The notes under the pieces were generated by a model. It made no database searches. It was not told the origin of the DNA and was given only the letters and a program-made list of their open reading frames with translations. A stretch of DNA of 64,000 nucleotides, taken from contig JAZQJA010000046.1 of NCBI GenBank assembly GCA_045541455.1, positions 1 to 64,000 of the forward strand, written 5' to 3'. The translations under genes were made by a program, and so were the position numbers. The number at the start of each line of letters is the position of its first letter. Within the stretch, counting starts at the first letter, position 1. The DNA is from RGIG9041 sp045541455. Lineage in GTDB: Bacteria; Bacillota; Clostridia; Oscillospirales; QAKW01. This document shows, one piece after another, positions 8,081 to 17,148 of this stretch.

Positions 8081-8443
8081 ATGCATTTGCAAGAATCCGG
8101 CGAAATGTATCTTGAAACTATTTATATTTTATTAAAAACGGGCAAAAGTGTTCGTTCTATAGATGTCTGTGAAGAAATGGGTTATTCAAAGCCAAGCGTA
8201 AGCCGTGCTGTAGGGCTGCTAAAAAAAGGCGAATATATAAATGTAGACAACGACGGTTTTATAACGCTTACTGAACTTGGTAAATCTACCGCTGAAAAAG
8301 TATTTAACAGGCACACAATTATTACAAAACTTTTGACAAAACTGGGTGTAAAACCTGATATTGCAAGTGAAGACGCATGTAAAATGGAGCATGTTATAAG
8401 CGACGAAACCTACACTGCAATTAAAAATTTTATAGAAGAATGA
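8081..8443 (+). CDS. DtxR/MntR-family metal-dependent regulator
   Basis: This 120-aa protein has an N-terminal winged helix (LETIYILLKTGKSVRSIDV, EEMGYSKPSVSRAVGLLKK) and the short helical dimerisation and metal-binding part (GKSTAEKVFNRHTIITKLL, then EDACKMEHVISDE). It lacks the C-terminal SH3 domain of classical DtxR, so it is of the MntR type and slightly short. I start it at the ATG at 8081 with GAGGTG upstream; the in-frame GTG at 8072 is part of that site. Its divergent position to feoAB and the shared palindromes suggest it represses feo with Fe2+, but Mn2+ cannot be excluded. Confidence 0.88.
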   Translation: MHLQESGEMYLETIYILLKTGKSVRSIDVCEEMGYSKPSVSRAVGLLKKGEYINVDNDGFITLTELGKSTAEKVFNRHTIITKLLTKLGVKPDIASEDACKMEHVISDETYTAIKNFIEE

Positions 8444-8484
8444 AAAAGGGATGTAAAAAACTATTGTTTTTTACATCCCTTTTT
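8443..8484. terminator. Bidirectional terminator, regulator/copA
   Basis: AAAAAGGGATGTAAAAAA pairs with TTTTTTACATCCCTTTTT around a CTATTG loop, with T-runs in both directions. It lies between the converging regulator and copA genes. Its inner stem and loop recur in the terminator at 22555. Confidence 0.9.
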
Positions 8485-8487
8485 ATT

Positions 8488-8685
8488 TTACAGCACTTTA
8501 TATCCTGCTTCTTCGATAAGTTGCTTTAATTTATCATCTGAAATGTCTAAAGTTAAAGTTAGTTTGGCAGTGCCTGTTTTATGGCTTACATCAGCAGACT
8601 GTACTTCAGGCAAAGCTTCGAGTAAATTTTTAACGCGTGCCTCACAATGCGGACACATCATACCTTCAATTTTAAGTGTTTTCAT
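8488..8685 (-). CDS. Possible internally initiated CopZ-like copper chaperone
   Basis: Within copA an ATG at 8685 is preceded by AAAAAGGAAAAATCAAAA, with GGA ten bases upstream. It would give a 65-aa protein, MKTLKIEGMMCPHCEARV to GYKVL, the size of a free CopZ metallochaperone with its CxxC metal site. Whether a separate product is made is inference; the sequence equally supports only the fusion. Confidence 0.35.
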   Translation of the reverse strand: MKTLKIEGMMCPHCEARVKNLLEALPEVQSADVSHKTGTAKLTLTLDISDDKLKQLIEEAGYKVL

Positions 8686-10917
8686 TTTTGATTTTTCCTT
8701 TTTATCATATTTTGTTTTAAAGAAATTAAGGCGTAACGCGTTTGTTACAACGCAAAAACTTGAAAGACTCATAGCGGCAGCGCCAAACATTGGGTTAAGT
8801 TGCCAGCCAAGTAATGAAATAAATGCGCCTGCGGCAAGTGGTATACCTATTATATTATAGATAAATGCCCAAAAAAGATTTTGATGTATATTTCTAAGAG
8901 TTTTACGTGACAATTCAATTGCATCTACTAAATCAGACAATTTACTGTGCATAATTACAACATCTGCTGCATCAATCGCAACATCTGCACCGGCACCGAT
9001 TGCGATACCTATATCTGCACTGACAAGGGCGGGCGCATCGTTTATACCATCTCCGACCATTGCAACAAGTCCGTTTTGTTTAAATTGGCTTACCGCCTTT
9101 TCTTTGCCGTCCGGTAAAACCCCCGCTACAACATCTGTTATACCCACTTGATTTGCAATTGCCAAAGCAGTTTTTTTATTATCGCCTGTAAGCATTACGA
9201 CTGACACACCGAGTTTTTTTAGACGATTTACAGCCGCAGCGCTGTCTGATTTAACAGTATCAGCAACAGCAATTATACCTGCAAGAGTATTTCCTTTTGC
9301 AAAAAACAACGGTGTTTTACCTTGATCTGCAAGAGTTTCGGCTTTTTCTTTTATGCTATCCGAAATTTTGCACACAGTTTGAATATATTTCAAGCTTCCG
9401 CCGTATGACTTTTCTTTATTTACAACACCGCAAACGCCGTTACCCGACAAAGCTTTAAACGAAGTTGCACCCTCATATTCAATATTATCTGCATATTGAA
9501 TTATCGCTTTAGCAAGCGGATGCTCACTTTTAATCTCAAGTGATGCGGCAAGTGACACAAGCGATGTATTATCAAAACCGTTTACTGTTATAACGTCTGT
9601 TACCTTAGGGGTACCGTTTGTTATTGTACCTGTTTTGTCCAAAACCACTGTTTTAACCTTACCGGTCTGTTCTAATGACACAGCGGTTTTAAAAAGTATT
9701 CCGCGCCGCGCCCCGACACCGCTTGCCACCATTATTGCAACAGGAGTAGCAAGGCCCAAAGCACACGGACAACTTATAACAAGCACCGAAATGCCACGTG
9801 CAAGCGCATAACCGAACGACTGACCTGCAAAAAGCCATATTGCCGTTGTAATTATTGCTATCAGTATTACAACCGGCACAAAAATTCCCGAAACTTTATC
9901 AGCGATTTTTGCAACAGGTGCCTTTGTAGAGGCAGCTGATTCCATCATTTTTATAATTTGAGAAAGAGTAGTATCCTCCCCTACCCTTACAGCTTGGCAC
10001 TTAATAAACCCCGAGGTGTTAACAGTTGCCGCATACACAGCATCACCCGATGCTTTATCAACCGGAATACTCTCCCCGGTAAGTGCCGATTCGTTAACAG
10101 AAGTTTCACCGTCAATTATAACCCCGTCAACCGAAATGCTCTCGCCGGGGCGAACAACAAAAACATCACCTTTTTTAACAGATTCAACAGGTACTGTCTG
10201 TTCTTTACCGTCAACAACAATTGTTGCTGTTTTTGGAGAAAGATTAATAAGACTTTTGAGTGCGTCGGTAGTTTTACCTTTAGAACGTGATTCGAGCATT
10301 TTGCCGACTGTGATAAGAGTTAAAATCATTGCCGCAGACTCAAAATACATTTCGTGCATAAGGTGCTGCGACGGATTTTGTGTCATTATAAAGAGTGTAT
10401 ATGTGCTATAAGTAAAAGCGGCGGCAGAGCCAAGTGCAACAAGAGTATCCATATTAGGAGCACGACGGTACAGCGCACCAAAACCGCTTATAAAGAATTT
10501 TTGGTTTATTACCATTACTGACACTGTCAGCAAAAGTTGAACAATGCCTTGCGCTAAATAATTTTGTTTAAAAAATGCAGGCAACGGTAATGACAGCATT
10601 GACACACCCATTGAAAAGTACATAAGCACCAGCAATAAAACAACAGATGCAACCAAACGGCCAATAAGTTTTGGGGTTTTAGTGTCTTTAAGTACACTAT
10701 CATTTGCTTTTACATGTGTGCCTTTAACACTTGCACCATAACCTGCTGCATTGACAGCTGAAATAATATCATCATCAGACGCGCTTGAGTTTACAGACAT
10801 TGAATTTGTAAGAAGATTTACAGAACACTCGGTAACACCTTCTACAGCCATAACTGCTTTTTCAACCCGTGCACTGCAAGCTGCACAACTCATACCCGTA
10901 ATATCAAACTGTGTCAT
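8488..10917 (-). CDS. copA: Copper-translocating P1B-type ATPase with C-terminal CopZ-like domain
   Basis: This 809-aa copper exporter has an N-terminal heavy-metal domain (GMSCAACSARV near residue 8), membrane helices, the actuator motif LTGESIP, the ion-path motif SCPCALGLATP, the phosphorylation site DKTGTITNGTP and the hinge GDGINDAPAL. Unusually, a second heavy-metal domain with GMMCPHCEARV sits after the last membrane helices, as residues 745-809, and begins with a Met like a free CopZ chaperone. The start overlaps the cysK end by 14 bases and has AGGGGGG upstream. I infer Cu+ export; the CPC motif supports Cu+/Ag+ rather than Zn2+. Confidence 0.95.
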   Translation of the reverse strand: MTQFDITGMSCAACSARVEKAVMAVEGVTECSVNLLTNSMSVNSSASDDDIISAVNAAGYGASVKGTHVKANDSVLKDTKTPKLIGRLVASVVLLLVLMYFSMGVSMLSLPLPAFFKQNYLAQGIVQLLLTVSVMVINQKFFISGFGALYRRAPNMDTLVALGSAAAFTYSTYTLFIMTQNPSQHLMHEMYFESAAMILTLITVGKMLESRSKGKTTDALKSLINLSPKTATIVVDGKEQTVPVESVKKGDVFVVRPGESISVDGVIIDGETSVNESALTGESIPVDKASGDAVYAATVNTSGFIKCQAVRVGEDTTLSQIIKMMESAASTKAPVAKIADKVSGIFVPVVILIAIITTAIWLFAGQSFGYALARGISVLVISCPCALGLATPVAIMVASGVGARRGILFKTAVSLEQTGKVKTVVLDKTGTITNGTPKVTDVITVNGFDNTSLVSLAASLEIKSEHPLAKAIIQYADNIEYEGATSFKALSGNGVCGVVNKEKSYGGSLKYIQTVCKISDSIKEKAETLADQGKTPLFFAKGNTLAGIIAVADTVKSDSAAAVNRLKKLGVSVVMLTGDNKKTALAIANQVGITDVVAGVLPDGKEKAVSQFKQNGLVAMVGDGINDAPALVSADIGIAIGAGADVAIDAADVVIMHSKLSDLVDAIELSRKTLRNIHQNLFWAFIYNIIGIPLAAGAFISLLGWQLNPMFGAAAMSLSSFCVVTNALRLNFFKTKYDKKEKSKMKTLKIEGMMCPHCEARVKNLLEALPEVQSADVSHKTGTAKLTLTLDISDDKLKQLIEEAGYKVL

Positions 10918-11839
10918 TTAATCCCCCCTTAAACATTTGTGTGGATAGATAGCGTTCGCCGGTGTCGGCAAGTAAAGCAACAATAACCTTACCTTTATTT
11001 TCACAGCGTTTTGCAACAGTTTTTGCAGCAAAAGCGGCAGCACCGGAACTAATGCCTACAAGCATTCCCGCATTTTTTGCAAGAAATCTACCCATTTCCA
11101 ACGCAGACTCATTTTCAACAGTAATTATCTCATCATAAATCTCAGTGTCTAAAACCGATGGAACAAAGCCCGCACCTATACCTTGAATGGCATGCGCACC
11201 TGCATTATGCCCGGACAAAACAGCAGAAGATTTGGGCTCTACCGCAATTATTTTTATATCGGGATTTTTTTGTTTAAGGTATCTGCCGACACCTGTTATT
11301 GTACCGCCTGTTCCGACGCCCGCAATAAAAATATCGATTTTACCGTCCGTATCACGCCAAATTTCAGGACCGGTAGTTTTATAGTGTGCATTTGCATTTG
11401 CTTTGTTATCAAATTGGCTTGGTATAAAACTATTTTCTATTTCAGCGGCAAGTTGATTTGCTTTTTGAATAGCACCAGACATACCGAGTTTTCCGTCAGT
11501 AAGCACAAGTTTTGCACCATACGCTTTTAACAGTGCACGACGCTCCTCGCTCATAGTGTCTGGCATTGTAAGTATAACACTATATCCTAAAATTGATGCC
11601 GCCATTGCAAGACCTACACCTGTATTACCACTGGTAGGTTCAATGATGACAGACCCTTTTTTTAAATCACCCGATTTTTCTGCCTGCCGTATCATTTCAA
11701 GGGCGGCACGGTCTTTTGCACTGCCGGCGGGATTTTGTTTTTCAAGTTTTACACAAACAGTATTATTATTTTCAAAAGAGGCAACACGCACAAGCGGAGT
11801 ATTGCCGATTATTTCAAGTATATTATCATAAATTTGCAT
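10904..11839 (-). CDS. cysK: Cysteine synthase (O-acetylserine sulfhydrylase)
   Basis: This PLP enzyme makes cysteine from O-acetylserine and sulfide. The 311-aa protein shows the PLP-lysine segment EKQNPAGSAKDRAAL (Lys near residue 42), the substrate loop EPTSGNTGVGLA and the phosphate-binding loop GVGTGGTITGVGRY. The start has AGGAGTG upstream. Its end overlaps the copA start by 14 bases, so the two are co-transcribed. I infer a link through copper stress, which raises thiol and Fe-S demand, but the pairing could be incidental. Confidence 0.95.
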   Translation of the reverse strand: MQIYDNILEIIGNTPLVRVASFENNNTVCVKLEKQNPAGSAKDRAALEMIRQAEKSGDLKKGSVIIEPTSGNTGVGLAMAASILGYSVILTMPDTMSEERRALLKAYGAKLVLTDGKLGMSGAIQKANQLAAEIENSFIPSQFDNKANANAHYKTTGPEIWRDTDGKIDIFIAGVGTGGTITGVGRYLKQKNPDIKIIAVEPKSSAVLSGHNAGAHAIQGIGAGFVPSVLDTEIYDEIITVENESALEMGRFLAKNAGMLVGISSGAAAFAAKTVAKRCENKGKVIVALLADTGERYLSTQMFKGGLNDTV

Positions 11840-11910
11840 TAAAAATCACTCCTGAAAATTATTTTATCACCTAAAAACCACTATATCAACACTTTTTTTA
11901 TATGAAACTA

Positions 11911-11939
11911 TTGAAAAAAGAATTCACTTGATTTATAAT
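11911..11939 (+). promoter_or_regulatory. Promoter of the glycine-riboswitch leader
   Basis: TTGAAA (11911-11916), a 17-base spacer and TATAAT (11934-11939) give an expected start near 11946, about 40 bases ahead of the riboswitch core. Confidence 0.8.
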
Positions 11940-11979
11940 ATATACCGCTATGTGAAATCTGCAGGATGACTGTGGATGG

Positions 11980-12085
11980 ATTGGCACTTTGGAGAATCCT
12001 AATAACAAGTTTTATTGTTTAATTAGGTGCCGAAGGGGAAAGACGTGGTTTTTGCGTTAAACTCTCAGGCAAAAGGACAAAGACG
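11980..12085 (+). ncRNA. Glycine riboswitch (single aptamer)
   Basis: The leader carries the hallmark glycine-aptamer segments GGTGCCGAAGGGG (12027-12039) and AAACTCTCAGGCAAAAGGAC (12059-12078). P1 can be formed by CTTTG (11987-11991) with CAAAG (12078-12082). Only one aptamer is evident, and the region just upstream (11946-11986) may be a leftover of a second. It lies between a promoter and a terminator hairpin in the leader of a Na+/alanine-glycine symporter gene, a well-known target of this riboswitch class. Confidence 0.9.
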
Positions 12086-12113
12086 ATATTTAAAATATTT
12101 GTTTGTTTTTTTG

Positions 12114-12145
12114 CCGAATTGAATTTTTCAGTTCGGTTTTTTTAT
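12114..12145 (+). terminator. Leader terminator, riboswitch expression platform
   Basis: CCGAATTGAA pairs with TTCAGTTCGG (one G-T pair) around TTT and is followed by seven Ts, 22 bases before the symporter start. Its place between aptamer and gene suggests transcription control by glycine. The direction cannot be read directly, because no clear antiterminator pairing was worked out. Confidence 0.75.
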
Positions 12146-12166
12146 TTTATTTTTGGGGGAAAGAAT

Positions 12167-13702
12167 ATGGAAGTATTTTTAACAAAACTTGCCGAAATCA
12201 ATGGTGTAATTAATGACTTTGTATGGGTCAAAATTGGACTTATACTGCTTATCGGTACAGGAATACTTATGACTGTGCTTACAAAGTTTTTTCAGTTATC
12301 ACATTTCAAACTTTGGTGGAAACACACAATTGGCAGTATGTTTTCAAAAAAAGTCATAGGTCACACAAAAGAGAAGGGCGCTATTTCACCTTTTCAGGCA
12401 TTATGTACTGCACTGGCTGCAACAATAGGTACAGGTAATATTGCCGGTGTTGCTGCTGCTATAACCATTGGCGGTGCAGGCGCTGTTTTCTGGATGTGGA
12501 TTGCCGCTTTTTTTGGTATGATGACCAATTTTTCAGAAAATGTTTTGGGTATATATTACCGCAGACGTAATCACGACGGTGAGTGGTCAGGCGGCGCTAT
12601 GTACTACCTTAAAGACGGCCTTGGCAGCAAAAAACACTGTGCCATTTTGGGCAGCGTGCTTGCTGTACTATTCTCAATATTCACAATGCTTGCTTCTTTC
12701 GGTATCGGAAGTATGGGCCAGGTAAACAAAATTGTTGCAAACATTGCATCTGCTTTTGACATCAAAGCACTTTCATCAATTGAGGTTATGAGCGGTGTAT
12801 CGCTTTACAATGTTATTATCGGTGTTGTAATTATGATACTTACTGCGCTTATAGTTTTAGGCGGTCTTAAAAGAATTGCATCTGTTGCAGAAAAAATAGT
12901 ACCGATAATGGTAGTTTTATTTGTAACCGGAAGCATTATAGTAATCGCTATTAATTATCAAAATATTTTACCTGCTTTTAAAGCAATATTTGTAAACGCA
13001 TTTAAGCCTGAAGCGTTTGTAGGCGGCGGTATTGGTGCTGTCATCAGTAAAGTTATAACGCAAGGCTTTAAACGCGGTGTATTTTCAAACGAGGCAGGCC
13101 TTGGTTCATCTGTTATGGTACACTCAAACTCCAATGTTAAAGAGCCTGTAAAACAAGGTATGTGGGGTATATTTGAAGTATTTGCCGATACAATGGTTGT
13201 TTGCACAATGACAGCGCTTGTTGTACTCACATCGGGAGTATTTGATGTCACCACCGGAACAATGGCAGAAGGTCTTACAGACGCAACACTTGTTGCAGGT
13301 GCATTTAACAATGTGTTCTCTTGGGGTAACATCGGTTCTAAATTTATCGCCATCGCCATGTTCTTATTTGCCTTTACAACAGTACTTGGCTGGTCACATT
13401 ATGGTACAAAAGCGTGGGAATATCTGTTTGGAACCAAAACTACTGTCATATTTAAAATTATACATATCTGTACCATCATCTTCGGTGCTATTATGACATC
13501 CTCACTTGCTTGGGATATTTCAGACACATTTAACGGACTTATGATGATTCCTAACCTTATAGGCGTTATAGTCCTCTGCCCGCTCGTTTATAAAATAACT
13601 AAAAACTTTGTAGACCGTAAGATAAAAGGTAAAGACGTACGACCTATGATTTCGTTTGACAAAGACATTGAAAACGATGCAATAGAAAATCTGGATGATT
13701 AA
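12167..13702 (+). CDS. Sodium:alanine/glycine symporter (AgcS/AlsT family)
   Basis: This 511-aa inner-membrane symporter has about eleven hydrophobic segments. Family signatures are FQALCTALAATIGTGNIAGV near residue 75, NFSENVLGIYYRRR, and the GVFSNEAGLGSSVM segment. I start it at the ATG at 12167 with GGGGGA upstream; the frame is open for 16 codons more, but through the leader terminator. The upstream glycine riboswitch indicates that glycine is a physiological substrate or signal. Import is likely, but efflux-type roles are known for some homologues. Confidence 0.93.
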   Translation: MEVFLTKLAEINGVINDFVWVKIGLILLIGTGILMTVLTKFFQLSHFKLWWKHTIGSMFSKKVIGHTKEKGAISPFQALCTALAATIGTGNIAGVAAAITIGGAGAVFWMWIAAFFGMMTNFSENVLGIYYRRRNHDGEWSGGAMYYLKDGLGSKKHCAILGSVLAVLFSIFTMLASFGIGSMGQVNKIVANIASAFDIKALSSIEVMSGVSLYNVIIGVVIMILTALIVLGGLKRIASVAEKIVPIMVVLFVTGSIIVIAINYQNILPAFKAIFVNAFKPEAFVGGGIGAVISKVITQGFKRGVFSNEAGLGSSVMVHSNSNVKEPVKQGMWGIFEVFADTMVVCTMTALVVLTSGVFDVTTGTMAEGLTDATLVAGAFNNVFSWGNIGSKFIAIAMFLFAFTTVLGWSHYGTKAWEYLFGTKTTVIFKIIHICTIIFGAIMTSSLAWDISDTFNGLMMIPNLIGVIVLCPLVYKITKNFVDRKIKGKDVRPMISFDKDIENDAIENLDD

Positions 13703-13705
13703 AAT

Positions 13706-13740
13706 AAAAAGGCTGTTTCTTAAAAGAAACAGCCTTTTTA
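13706..13740. terminator. Bidirectional terminator
   Basis: AAAAAGGCTGTTTCTT pairs perfectly with its complement around AA, with T-runs on both strands. It separates the converging symporter and phosphotransferase genes. Confidence 0.9.
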
Positions 13741-13746
13741 TTTGGT

Positions 13747-14496
13747 TTATTCGTAATCTACAACATCTATCCAGTGGAGTAAAAATTCGCGTTCTTCTTC
13801 GTTGCCCTTTGAAAGTTGTGAAGCTGCAACAATTGGAATCCACTTTTGAACATACTGCTTTGCAGTATCAGATTTTTTACAGTAGGTCTCAAGATATTTA
13901 TCGCCAATCTCATTCATACCTGCCAGATAGAAGAGAAGATAAGAGCGTGCAACATCGGCAGAAGCATTGCCCTGAGTTGCGTGTGCCCAGTCGATAACAT
14001 ACGGTTTGCCCTCGGGTGTAATAATAATGTTTGACGGGTTGAAATCACCATGACAAACTTTTTTATGCTTAGGCATAGCCTCAAGACGAGTATGAAGCTC
14101 GTATCTTGTTGTGGCATCTATTCCCGCCTCTGAAATTTTTCTTTGCATTTTATCTTTAAGTTTATTAAGAAGGGGTGCCTGTTTTGAATGAACAGTCATT
14201 TGTAAATCAACGAAAAGGTTTATATATTCGTCTATTTTATCAGGGTTTTCCTTCATTAATTGCTCAAGAGATTTACCCTCGATATAATCCGAAACTATTG
14301 CCCACTTGTTATCAAAAGTCATTACCTCGCGAACATGCGGAATATCAAGACCTGTTTCTTCAACACGGGACTGATTTAAGGCCTCATTTAAAACATTTGA
14401 TTTTGGAATTTCTTCATTAAAAAGTTTAATAGTGTTATCACCGTCACGGTAAATTGTTTTATCAATACGTACTGCAACTACATTATCAAGTTTCAT
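13747..14496 (-). CDS. Aminoglycoside phosphotransferase/choline-kinase-like protein
   Basis: This 249-aa small-molecule kinase-fold protein has the catalytic loop CHGDFNPSNIII (Asp and Asn near residues 145-150) and the metal-binding YVIDWAHATQGN, where DW replaces the usual DFE-like motif. Its ATG overlaps the adhE stop by one base, so it belongs to the rex-adhE operon. The substrate is unknown. The operon suggests a role in redox or ethanol metabolism rather than drug resistance. It is of normal length for the family and intact. Confidence 0.8.
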   Translation of the reverse strand: MKLDNVVAVRIDKTIYRDGDNTIKLFNEEIPKSNVLNEALNQSRVEETGLDIPHVREVMTFDNKWAIVSDYIEGKSLEQLMKENPDKIDEYINLFVDLQMTVHSKQAPLLNKLKDKMQRKISEAGIDATTRYELHTRLEAMPKHKKVCHGDFNPSNIIITPEGKPYVIDWAHATQGNASADVARSYLLFYLAGMNEIGDKYLETYCKKSDTAKQYVQKWIPIVAASQLSKGNEEEREFLLHWIDVVDYE

Positions 14497-17102
14497 TATC
14501 TGTTACCTCCATAGTAAGCATTAAGATACATTTCTTTAAGCTCGCTCATAAGCGGATAACGGGGGTTTGCGCCTGTGCACTGGTCATCAAATGCCTGCTC
14601 TACCATATCGTCAAGACGGTCAAGAAAATCTTTTTCGTCTATACCATAATCCTTGATTGTCTTTTTAATACCAACTTTCTCTTTGAGTTCATCGATATAT
14701 TTAATAAGATTTTCAAGTTTTTGTGCGTCTGTTTTACCTTTTACGCCCAGATAATCTGCAACCTCAGCATAGCGCTTTAAAGTGTGAGGATATGCATACT
14801 GTGAGAAAGTGCCCATTTTAGTGGGAACTTCGGCAGCGTTAAAGCGAATTACCTCGTTAATCATAAGTGCGTTTGCAACGCCATGGGGCAAATGATGAAA
14901 TGCGCCAAGTTTATGCGCCATTGAGTGACAAATGCCAAGGAAAGCGTTTGCAAATGCCATACCTGCCATTGTTGCAGCGTTTGCCATTTTTTCTCTGGCT
15001 TCAATATCTGTAAGTCCGTTGTCATATGCACGGGGCAGATATTCAAACACCATTTTAAGTGAGCGAAGTGCAAGGCCATCGGTATAGTCTGTTGCAAGCA
15101 TTGAAGCATAAGCTTCGATTGCGTGGGTGACAGCATCAATACCCGATGCTGCGGTAAGTCCCTTAGGAGCCGACATGTGAAGGTCGGTATCAACTATAGC
15201 CATATCAGGCATAAGTTCATAGTCCGCAAGCGGATATTTAACGCCTGTTTGCTCATCTGTAATAACAGCAAACGGTGTTACCTCTGAACCTGTACCTGCA
15301 GAAGTAGGAACTGCAATAAAATATGCTTTTTCTCCCATTTTAGGGAATGTGTATACTCTTTTACGGATATCAGAAAAGCGCATAGCCATATCCATAAAGT
15401 CTGCATCAGGATGCTCATAAAGAACCCACATTATTTTTGCAGCGTCCATTGCAGAACCGCCACCGAGCGCAATAATTACATCGGGAGCGAACGCCGACAT
15501 TTGTTGTGCACCTTTTTTAGCACATGCAAGTGTGGGGTCGGGTTCAACATCAAAGAATGTCTGATGTGCTATACCCATTTCATCAAGTTTGTCTGTGATT
15601 ACTTTTGAATAGCCGTTTTGATAAAGGAAATTATCTGTAACAACAAACGCTTTCTTTTTACCAAGCACAGTTTTAAGTTCATCTAAAGCCACGGGCAAAC
15701 AGCCCTTTTTGATATATACCTTTTCGGGTGCTCTAAACCAAAGCATATTTTCTCTCCTCTCGGCGACTGTTTTAATATTTACAAGATGTTTTACACCGAC
15801 ATTTTCACTAACTGAGTTGCCGCCCCAAGAACCACAACCGAGAGTGAGTGAAGGTGCAAGTTTAAAGTTGTAAAGGTCACCGATACCGCCCTGAGATGAT
15901 GGAGTGTTTACAAGAATACGGCAAGTTTTCATTCTTGACGCAAAATCTGCAAGTTTTTCTTTTTCGGTAATTGTATTGAGATAAATTGAAGATGTATGTC
16001 CATAACCGCCATCGGCAATAAGTTGCTCTGCCTTTGCAAATGCATCATTAATATCTTCTGATTTATACATAGCAAGAACGGGTGATAATTTCTCATGAGC
16101 AAATTCCTCTGACAAATCAACACTTGTTACCTCGCCGATGAGAACTTTTGTGGTTTCGGGTACTTCAACTCCTGCAAGTTTTGCAATTGTAACAGGTTTT
16201 TGACCTACAATTTTTGCATTAAGAGCACCATTGATAATAATTGTCTTTCTTATTTTTTCTGTTTCAGCTTCATTTAGAAAATAACAACCACGGTCGGCAA
16301 ATTCTTTTTTGACAGCGTTATATATTGTTTTATCAACAATAACAGACTGTTCTGATGCACAAATCATACCGTTATCAAATGTTTTTGAATGAATAATTGA
16401 GTTTACTGCAAGTGTAATATCTGCAGAAGCATCGATAATAGCAGGGGTGTTACCTGCACCAACACCGAGGGCGGGGGTTCCGCTTGAATAAGCCGCCTTT
16501 ACCATGCCGGGACCGCCGGTTGCTAGAATGAGGTCAGATTCCTTCATTACAAGGTTAGTAAGTTCAAGGCTTGGAACATCTATCCAGCGTATAATTCCCT
16601 CAGGGGCACCTGCTTTAACCGCTGCATCTAACACAATTTTTGCTGCCGCTATTGTTGATTTTTTTGCTCTGGGGTGTGGGCTGATGATAATTGCGTTACG
16701 GGTTTTGAGTGCTAACAAACACTTGAATATAGCAGTCGAAGTGGGGTTTGTGGTGGGAATTACGGCAGCAATAATGCCAACCGGCTCTGCTATCTTTTTA
16801 ATGCCGTAAGCCGCATCTTCTTCAATCACGCCGCAAGTTTTTGTATCTTTATATGCATTATAAATATACTCTGCAGCATAATGGTTTTTAATAACCTTAT
16901 CTTCAACAACACCCATACCGGTTTCTTCAACCGCCATTTTGGCAAGAGAAATTCTCGCTTTATTTGCAGCGCTTGCTGCTGCAAGAAAAATTTTATCAAC
17001 TTGCTTTTGTGTGTAATTTGAAAACTTTTTCTGAGCAGACTTTATTTCAACAAACGCCTGCTCAAGTGTTTCCACACTTTCGACAATGTAATCCTTTGCC
17101 AT
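14496..17102 (-). CDS. adhE: Bifunctional acetaldehyde-CoA/alcohol dehydrogenase
   Basis: This 868-aa enzyme reduces acetyl-CoA to acetaldehyde and then to ethanol, regenerating two NAD+. The N-terminal aldehyde dehydrogenase half has the catalytic cysteine in FDNGMICASEQSVI (about residue 247). The C-terminal Fe-dependent alcohol dehydrogenase half has the nucleotide loop IALGGGSAMDAAK and the metal-ligand segment HSMAHKLGAFHHLPHG. It lies 46 bases after rex and has GGAGGTAAC upstream. Rex is the NADH-sensing repressor that typically controls adhE, so the operon is self-consistent. Confidence 0.97.
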   Translation of the reverse strand: MAKDYIVESVETLEQAFVEIKSAQKKFSNYTQKQVDKIFLAAASAANKARISLAKMAVEETGMGVVEDKVIKNHYAAEYIYNAYKDTKTCGVIEEDAAYGIKKIAEPVGIIAAVIPTTNPTSTAIFKCLLALKTRNAIIISPHPRAKKSTIAAAKIVLDAAVKAGAPEGIIRWIDVPSLELTNLVMKESDLILATGGPGMVKAAYSSGTPALGVGAGNTPAIIDASADITLAVNSIIHSKTFDNGMICASEQSVIVDKTIYNAVKKEFADRGCYFLNEAETEKIRKTIIINGALNAKIVGQKPVTIAKLAGVEVPETTKVLIGEVTSVDLSEEFAHEKLSPVLAMYKSEDINDAFAKAEQLIADGGYGHTSSIYLNTITEKEKLADFASRMKTCRILVNTPSSQGGIGDLYNFKLAPSLTLGCGSWGGNSVSENVGVKHLVNIKTVAERRENMLWFRAPEKVYIKKGCLPVALDELKTVLGKKKAFVVTDNFLYQNGYSKVITDKLDEMGIAHQTFFDVEPDPTLACAKKGAQQMSAFAPDVIIALGGGSAMDAAKIMWVLYEHPDADFMDMAMRFSDIRKRVYTFPKMGEKAYFIAVPTSAGTGSEVTPFAVITDEQTGVKYPLADYELMPDMAIVDTDLHMSAPKGLTAASGIDAVTHAIEAYASMLATDYTDGLALRSLKMVFEYLPRAYDNGLTDIEAREKMANAATMAGMAFANAFLGICHSMAHKLGAFHHLPHGVANALMINEVIRFNAAEVPTKMGTFSQYAYPHTLKRYAEVADYLGVKGKTDAQKLENLIKYIDELKEKVGIKKTIKDYGIDEKDFLDRLDDMVEQAFDDQCTGANPRYPLMSELKEMYLNAYYGGNR

Positions 17103-17148
17103 AGTTTAAGTTACCTCCAAATTTATCTTGTATATTTTATTACTGATT

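Noticed and set aside
13747..14496. Aminoglycoside resistance gene
   Set aside because: The fold fits, but operon coupling with adhE, native base composition and no mobile element argue for a metabolic kinase.
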